Shown here in pieces: positions 7,379 to 11,018 of a stretch of DNA of 11,018 bases (positions are counted from its first letter, which is position 1; each line of letters starts with the position of its first letter). The stretch covers positions 1 to 11,018 of the forward strand of contig JAHRAP010000052.1 in NCBI GenBank assembly GCA_020027255.1, read 5' to 3'. The position numbers and the translations under genes were made by a program. The notes beneath the pieces were generated by a model, which did not search any database, had not been told where the DNA came from, and was given only the letters and a program-made list of their open reading frames with translations. Source of the stretch: Nitrosopumilaceae archaeon. GTDB lineage: Archaea > Thermoproteota > Nitrososphaeria > Nitrososphaerales > Nitrosopumilaceae.

Positions 7379-7407
7379 TAAATTCGAAGTTTATTTTAAT
7401 TACTAGT

Positions 7408-8598
7408 TTGGTTGATAAAGCAGTAGTAGCTTTTTCTGGTGGATTAGATACAACAGTGGTTGTAAAATATCTTCAAGAAGAATACAATTTAGATGTGGTA
7501 ACAGTGACGGTGGATGTAGGCCAAAACGAAGATTATAAAAAAATAGAATCAAAAGCTAGAAATCTCAATGTAAAAAATCATTATAATTTAGATTGTAAAG
7601 TAGAATTTGTGAAAGATTTTGTTTTTCCGTCTATAAAAGCTAATTCATTATACCAAAAAAAATATTGTTTGGCAACAGCATTAACAAGACCTTTGATAGC
7701 TAAGAAATTGGCTCAGATAGCTAAAAAAGAAAACGCAGATTTCATAGCCCATGGATGCTCAGGTAAAGGAAATGATCAAGTTAGATTTGACATAACATTA
7801 CAATCAGAATCTGATTTACCCATCATAGCTCCAATAAGAGATTTAAATTTAAATAGAGAAAAAGAATTACAGTTCGCAAAGAAACATGGAATAAAAATAG
7901 AGAAACTTGCTAAAAGATTTAGTATTGATCAAAATTTGTGGGGAAGATCAATAGAAGGAGGGATGCTTGAAGATCCATATAATGAACCTGAAGATGATTT
8001 ATTTTTATGGACGTCTACAAAATATTTTCCTGATGAAGCTACATATCTAGAAATTGAATTTAAAGAAGGAATTCCAATATCTGCTAACAACGAATTTAGA
8101 GAAGATCCAGTTCAATTAATTAAATACATTAATGAAAAAGCTGGAAGTCATGGTATAGGTATAATAGATCATATAGAAGATAGAATTATTGGAATAAAAT
8201 CACGTGAAATATATGAGAATCCAGCTGCAACATGTTTGATTGATGCACATTTAGACATTGAGAAAATGGCTCAAACAAATCATGAAGTTAGATTTAAGGC
8301 CATGATAGATGACGAATGGACAAGATTAGTTTATTCAGGGTTATGGGACGAGCCTTTAAAGAAAAATTTAGATATGTTTATAAATTCAACACAAAGAAAT
8401 GTTACCGGGTTTGTTAAAATAAAAATGTACAAAGGCAATTTACGTATAGTCGGTAGAAAGTGCAAAAATTCATTATATAACAAAAATATGATTACATATG
8501 GAAACGATTCTGATTTCGATCAACGTGTTTCTTCAGGATTTATAAAATTATGGGGGATGCAATCAACAGAAGCTAATAAATTACAAAAAAATGTTTGA
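7408..8598 (+). CDS. argG: Argininosuccinate synthase
   Basis: This enzyme joins citrulline and aspartate with ATP cleavage to AMP and pyrophosphate, giving argininosuccinate, the second-last step of arginine synthesis in the cytoplasm. At 396 residues it is the usual length. The N-terminal PP-loop is AFSGGLDTT at 8-16 (normally ending in Ser; here Thr16). Further family blocks are HGCSGKGNDQVRF at 115-127 and SIDQNLWGRSIEGG at 172-185. The C-terminal oligomerisation region (about 360-396) is present. It starts with TTG (TTG GTT GAT AAA), and no ATG lies near the expected N-terminus, which begins just before the PP-loop. It is first in the operon. lysW follows after 9 bases, tying this late arginine step to the carrier-protein pathway. 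Confidence 0.95.
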   Translation: MVDKAVVAFSGGLDTTVVVKYLQEEYNLDVVTVTVDVGQNEDYKKIESKARNLNVKNHYNLDCKVEFVKDFVFPSIKANSLYQKKYCLATALTRPLIAKKLAQIAKKENADFIAHGCSGKGNDQVRFDITLQSESDLPIIAPIRDLNLNREKELQFAKKHGIKIEKLAKRFSIDQNLWGRSIEGGMLEDPYNEPEDDLFLWTSTKYFPDEATYLEIEFKEGIPISANNEFREDPVQLIKYINEKAGSHGIGIIDHIEDRIIGIKSREIYENPAATCLIDAHLDIEKMAQTNHEVRFKAMIDDEWTRLVYSGLWDEPLKKNLDMFINSTQRNVTGFVKIKMYKGNLRIVGRKCKNSLYNKNMITYGNDSDFDQRVSSGFIKLWGMQSTEANKLQKNV

Positions 8599-8607
8599 AT
8601 TGGAATA

Positions 8608-8775
8608 ATGAATTGTCCAGAATGTGATGCTGCATTAAAAATACCAGAAGATGCAGATATAGGAGAAATAATTTCGTGTTCAGATTGCGGATCTGAATTT
8701 GAGATTTCAAAAAAAAATGGCGTAAATATAGAACTCAAACAAGCAGAAAATGTAGGAGAGGATTGGGGTGAATAA
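8608..8775 (+). CDS. lysW: LysW amino-group carrier protein
   Basis: This 55-residue acidic carrier is short enough to be missed by length-filtered gene calling. It has a small zinc-binding N-terminal part with two CxxC pairs (Cys3/Cys6 in NCPECD, and Cys24/Cys27 in SCSDCGSEF), and it ends in the diagnostic tail EDWGE. In characterised systems the C-terminal Glu forms an isopeptide bond with the alpha-amino group of glutamate or 2-aminoadipate, which protects and presents the intermediate to each enzyme. The spacing is tight: 9 bases after argG, with the stop TAA directly abutting the TTG of lysX. Codons for the WGE tail also supply GGGGTGA, which looks like the ribosome-binding site of lysX. 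An open minus-strand frame across this gene is its shadow. Confidence 0.95.
   Translation: MNCPECDAALKIPEDADIGEIISCSDCGSEFEISKKNGVNIELKQAENVGEDWGE
8767..8771 (+). promoter_or_regulatory. Shine-Dalgarno site for lysX inside the lysW tail
   Basis: GGTGA, extended to GGGGTGA at 8765-8771, matches the archaeal anti-Shine-Dalgarno complement (GGAGGTGAT). It lies 4 bases before TTG 8776, which supports that start over the in-frame GTG at 8785. It is the only well-placed ribosome site I find in the window. Confidence 0.55.
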
Positions 8776-9630
8776 TTGACAAATGTGGCTATCGTATTTG
8801 ATCGAATAAGAAAAGAAGAAAAACTGCTTAGATTAGAAGGAACGCGAATGGGGCACAATATAATGATGAAAGACGCAAAAAATATTCAAATAGATACAAC
8901 GTCTACTAGTGATAATTTTGGGGATATTGCTATAGGAAGATGTATAAGTTATTTACGTGGATTACACTTTACTTCGTGTTTAGAGTTTTTAAACATTCCA
9001 ATTATAAATAAATATAATGTCATGAATATATGTGGGAATAAATTATTTACGACATTATTTTTGAAGAAAAATCATATACCTACACCAAAAACATATTTCG
9101 CTTTTTCACATGATTCGGCAATGAAAAGTATCGAAAAAATAGGATACCCATTGGTGATGAAGCCCATCATAGGAAGTTGGGGAAGAGGCATCGCGTTGTT
9201 GAAGGATAAAGATGCTACAGAAGCGTTACTAGAAATACGAGAAATTAATAATGGCCCTTTCGACAGATTATATTATTTACAAGAATTTGTGATACGGCCT
9301 CCTAGAGATATTCGAGTCATTGTGGCAGGAAATAATGTTTTAGCCGCCATGTACAGAGAGTCACCTCTTAACAACTTTAAAACGAATATCGCATGCGGTG
9401 CATTGCCAGTAATTTGCAAAGTCACCAAGGAAATAGAAGAAATATGTATGCAAATATCAGATGTAATGAAAAATAGCATCTTAGGAATTGATCTAATGGA
9501 AGATAAAAAAAATGGATTGGTAGTACATGAAGTGAATGGTACTATAGAGTTTTCAGGTTTAATGCAAGTGGCAAAAAATAATATACCGATGGAAATAATT
9601 CAATTCGCAATAAATTTCGCGAGGAAATAA
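8776..9630 (+). CDS. lysX: LysW-glutamate/2-aminoadipate ligase (ArgX/LysX, ATP-grasp)
   Basis: This 284-residue ATP-grasp ligase of the RimK-LysX group attaches the amino group of glutamate (ArgX) or 2-aminoadipate (LysX) to the C-terminal Glu of LysW. IVFDRIRKEEKLL at 6-18 is the characteristic N-terminus. The ATP-binding region includes VMKPIIGSWGRGI at 127-139. RDIRVIVAGN at 177-186 and FKTNIACGA at 201-209 follow, and Mg/ATP ligands are expected at Asp239 (GIDLME), Glu252 and Asn254 (HEVNGTIEF). It starts with TTG directly after the lysW stop. Coupling with argG and argC points to glutamate as substrate and so to ornithine and arginine. A bifunctional enzyme also serving lysine, as reported for Thermococcus, is a real alternative that sequence inspection cannot settle. 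Confidence 0.9.
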   Translation: MTNVAIVFDRIRKEEKLLRLEGTRMGHNIMMKDAKNIQIDTTSTSDNFGDIAIGRCISYLRGLHFTSCLEFLNIPIINKYNVMNICGNKLFTTLFLKKNHIPTPKTYFAFSHDSAMKSIEKIGYPLVMKPIIGSWGRGIALLKDKDATEALLEIREINNGPFDRLYYLQEFVIRPPRDIRVIVAGNNVLAAMYRESPLNNFKTNIACGALPVICKVTKEIEEICMQISDVMKNSILGIDLMEDKKNGLVVHEVNGTIEFSGLMQVAKNNIPMEIIQFAINFARK

Positions 9631-9649
9631 ATTACGCTGAGAGAACATA

Positions 9650-10708
9650 ATGACAATGAAGGTTGGGGTCATAGGCGCTTCAGGATATGTAGGTGGAGAA
9701 ATAATACGTTTGCTGTTAGGTCATCCAAAAGTAGACATAAATGTTGTTACATCAAGACAACATGCTGGAAATTATTTACATAGAATACATCCAAGTTTAA
9801 AGAGTTTTACAAATTTAGTATTTTCAGAATTGGATTATAATAAAATATCAGATAAATGTGATTTGGTATTCACAGCAGTCCCGCATGGAAATGCACTAGA
9901 AATAGTAAAAAACTTGTATGATAGAGGAATAAAAGTAATAGATTTAAGTGCAGACTATAGATTACATAAGGCTGAGGATTATGAAAAATGGTATAAATTC
10001 AAACATCCATATCCAAAGTATTTATCTAAATCAATTTTTGGTATCCCAGAGATACATAGAAATGATATTAAAAATGCTAAATTGGTGTCATGCCCAGGTT
10101 GTATGGCAGTAACATCTATACTTGCATTATATCCTTTGGTTAAGAACAATATAATAGATAATGAACATATAATTGTAGATTCAAAAATAGGATCTTCTGG
10201 CGCAGGTGCAAATGTTGTTTTGGCAACACAACATGCTATGAGAGCAGGCGTTATAAGACCATACAAACCAGCAAATCATAGACATACTGGAGAAATACAA
10301 CAAGAGCTAAGTGAGATTGCAAAAACAAATATCAATGTGTCTATGAGTCCACATGCAGTAGATATAGTAAGAGGAATATTATGTACTAGTCATACATTTC
10401 TAATAAAAGACATAGTTGCAAAAGATCTATGGAAAATATATAGAAATGAATTTCAAGATGAGAGATTTATACGATTGATTAGAGATAAAAAAGGGTTTTA
10501 TAAATATCCAGATCCAAAATTTGTAGTAGGGTCTAACTTTTGCGATATTGGATTTGATATAGATTATGATAATAATAGATGTATTGCATTATCTGCTTCT
10601 GATAATTTGATGAAGGGTGCAGCTGGATCAGCTATACAAAATATGAATATAATGTCCAATTTTGACGAAAATGATGGTATTTCATATTCTCCTTTAACAC
10701 CAGTATAA
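9650..10708 (+). CDS. argC: LysW-glutamyl/aminoadipyl-phosphate reductase (ArgC/LysY)
   Basis: This 352-residue NADPH-dependent reductase turns the LysW-bound acyl phosphate into the semialdehyde, the third step on the carrier. The N-terminal Rossmann motif is GVIGASGYVGGE at 6-17. The catalytic Cys is Cys151 in SCPGCMAV. NHRHTGEIQQEL is the conserved His block, and MSPHAVDIVRGI matches the C-terminal PHL-x-RG-type block of ArgC. The length fits the LysY/ArgC subgroup. Two in-frame ATGs occur (9650 and 9656). The first follows a weak GAGAG at 9640-9644, and both leave the Rossmann motif intact. The gene lies 19 bases after lysX and 2 bases before argB. I use the argC symbol because of argG in the operon; lysY is equally valid if the enzyme is dual-purpose. 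Confidence 0.92.
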   Translation: MTMKVGVIGASGYVGGEIIRLLLGHPKVDINVVTSRQHAGNYLHRIHPSLKSFTNLVFSELDYNKISDKCDLVFTAVPHGNALEIVKNLYDRGIKVIDLSADYRLHKAEDYEKWYKFKHPYPKYLSKSIFGIPEIHRNDIKNAKLVSCPGCMAVTSILALYPLVKNNIIDNEHIIVDSKIGSSGAGANVVLATQHAMRAGVIRPYKPANHRHTGEIQQELSEIAKTNINVSMSPHAVDIVRGILCTSHTFLIKDIVAKDLWKIYRNEFQDERFIRLIRDKKGFYKYPDPKFVVGSNFCDIGFDIDYDNNRCIALSASDNLMKGAAGSAIQNMNIMSNFDENDGISYSPLTPV

Positions 10709-10710
10709 AA

Positions 10711-11018
10711 ATGATCACCATTAAAATAGGCGGGAGTGTGTTTGATGAATTACACGAAACAGTTATGGACGATATACATAGTATTATCAAAACGGATAAA
10801 ATTGTTTTTGTTCATGGAGGTGGCAAAGAAATAACAAGAGAGTGTGAGAAGATAGGCAAAGAACCAAAATTCTTGGTATCTCCAAGCGGTATAAAAAGCA
10901 GATATACTGATAAGGAAACAATAGAGATTTTTGTAATGATCATGGCTGGAAAGATAAACAAAACAATTACTAAATCACTTCAAAAAAATAACATTAATGC
11001 TTTTGGGATGTCAGGAGT
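10711..11018 (+). CDS. argB: LysW-glutamate/aminoadipate kinase (ArgB/LysZ), N-terminal part, cut by right edge
   Basis: The first 102 codons of an amino-acid kinase that phosphorylates the side-chain carboxyl of the LysW-bound substrate, the second step on the carrier. Seen directly are IKIGGSV at 4-10 (phosphate-binding Lys5 and Gly residues), FVHGGGKEIT at 33-42 and SPSGIKSRYTD at 57-67. The last is the segment where acetylglutamate kinases bind substrate and LysZ-type enzymes carry SRYT. FVMIMAGKINK follows at 74-84. The frame remains open at 11018. The ATG is 2 bases after the argC stop, without a Shine-Dalgarno site, so translation is probably coupled to argC. The aminotransferase (lysJ) and hydrolase (lysK) genes are expected downstream, outside the window. 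Confidence 0.92.
   Translation, partial: MITIKIGGSVFDELHETVMDDIHSIIKTDKIVFVHGGGKEITRECEKIGKEPKFLVSPSGIKSRYTDKETIEIFVMIMAGKINKTITKSLQKNNINAFGMSG

Noticed and set aside
7318..7407. A riboswitch or other RNA element upstream of argG or the importer.
   Set aside because: Both predicted leaders are 0-8 bases long, which leaves no room for a structured leader. The palindrome is better explained as a protein-binding site.
8520..8858. Minus-strand frame of 112 codons opposite the argG end, lysW and lysX start.
   Set aside because: The plus strand here encodes LysW with both CxxC pairs and the EDWGE tail, so the minus-strand frame is a shadow.
9273..10266. Minus-strand frames opposite lysX (68 codons) and argC (95 codons).
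   Set aside because: Both run against conserved catalytic blocks of the plus-strand enzymes and show no protein-like pattern of their own.
1..11018. tRNA, rRNA, CRISPR arrays, insertion sequences, attachment sites, or a new defence or mobile system.
   Set aside because: All gaps between genes are under 100 bases. I saw no tRNA arms, spaced direct repeats, transposase or integrase motifs, and every large gene fits a known metabolic or transport family.

Overview
This AT-rich window most likely comes from an ammonia-oxidising archaeon of the Nitrososphaerota (Thaumarchaeota), probably a low-GC marine or Nitrosopumilus-type lineage. The evidence is a carrier-protein (LysW) type amino-acid pathway joined to argG, a methionine synthase split into two genes, TATA-like boxes at leaderless or near-leaderless spacing, frequent TTG starts, and scarce Shine-Dalgarno sites. 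The lineage is inferred from gene content and style, because no marker gene is present.

Layout. (1) Bases 1-149 hold the 3' end of an unrecognised plus-strand gene whose last codons overlap the end of metH. (2) Bases 3576 down to 122 (minus) hold a two-gene methionine-synthase operon: a zinc-type homocysteine methyltransferase module, then a large subunit with pterin, cobalamin and activation domains. (3) Bases 3653-4747 (plus) hold a divergently transcribed MFS transporter. (4) Bases 7317 down to 4782 (minus) hold a tightly packed three-gene ABC importer of the nitrate/sulfonate/taurine family: binding protein, ATPase, permease. (5) From 7408 to the right edge (plus) runs an arginine-type biosynthesis operon: argG, lysW (55 codons, easily missed), lysX/argX, argC/lysY and the start of argB/lysZ, which is cut by the window end.

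How the genes work together. LysW carries glutamate (or 2-aminoadipate) on its C-terminal Glu. LysX/ArgX loads the carrier, ArgB/LysZ phosphorylates the side chain, and ArgC/LysY reduces it. Later enzymes, presumably beyond the window, would aminate and release ornithine (or lysine). ArgG then works late in arginine synthesis, on citrulline. The two MetH genes together methylate homocysteine to methionine through a corrinoid. The ABC importer and the arginine operon share one short divergent control region (7318-7407). It contains an exact 8-bp inverted repeat with a 3-nt spacer, sitting between the two predicted TATA boxes, which is the most interesting regulatory signal here.

Coding density is very high. 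No gap exceeds 100 bases, and I saw no RNA gene, mobile element, CRISPR array or new defence system. Most of the window is ordinary core metabolism. The points worth a second look are the shared operator, the substrate of the importer, the glutamate/aminoadipate specificity of the LysW system, and several overlaps or translational couplings.
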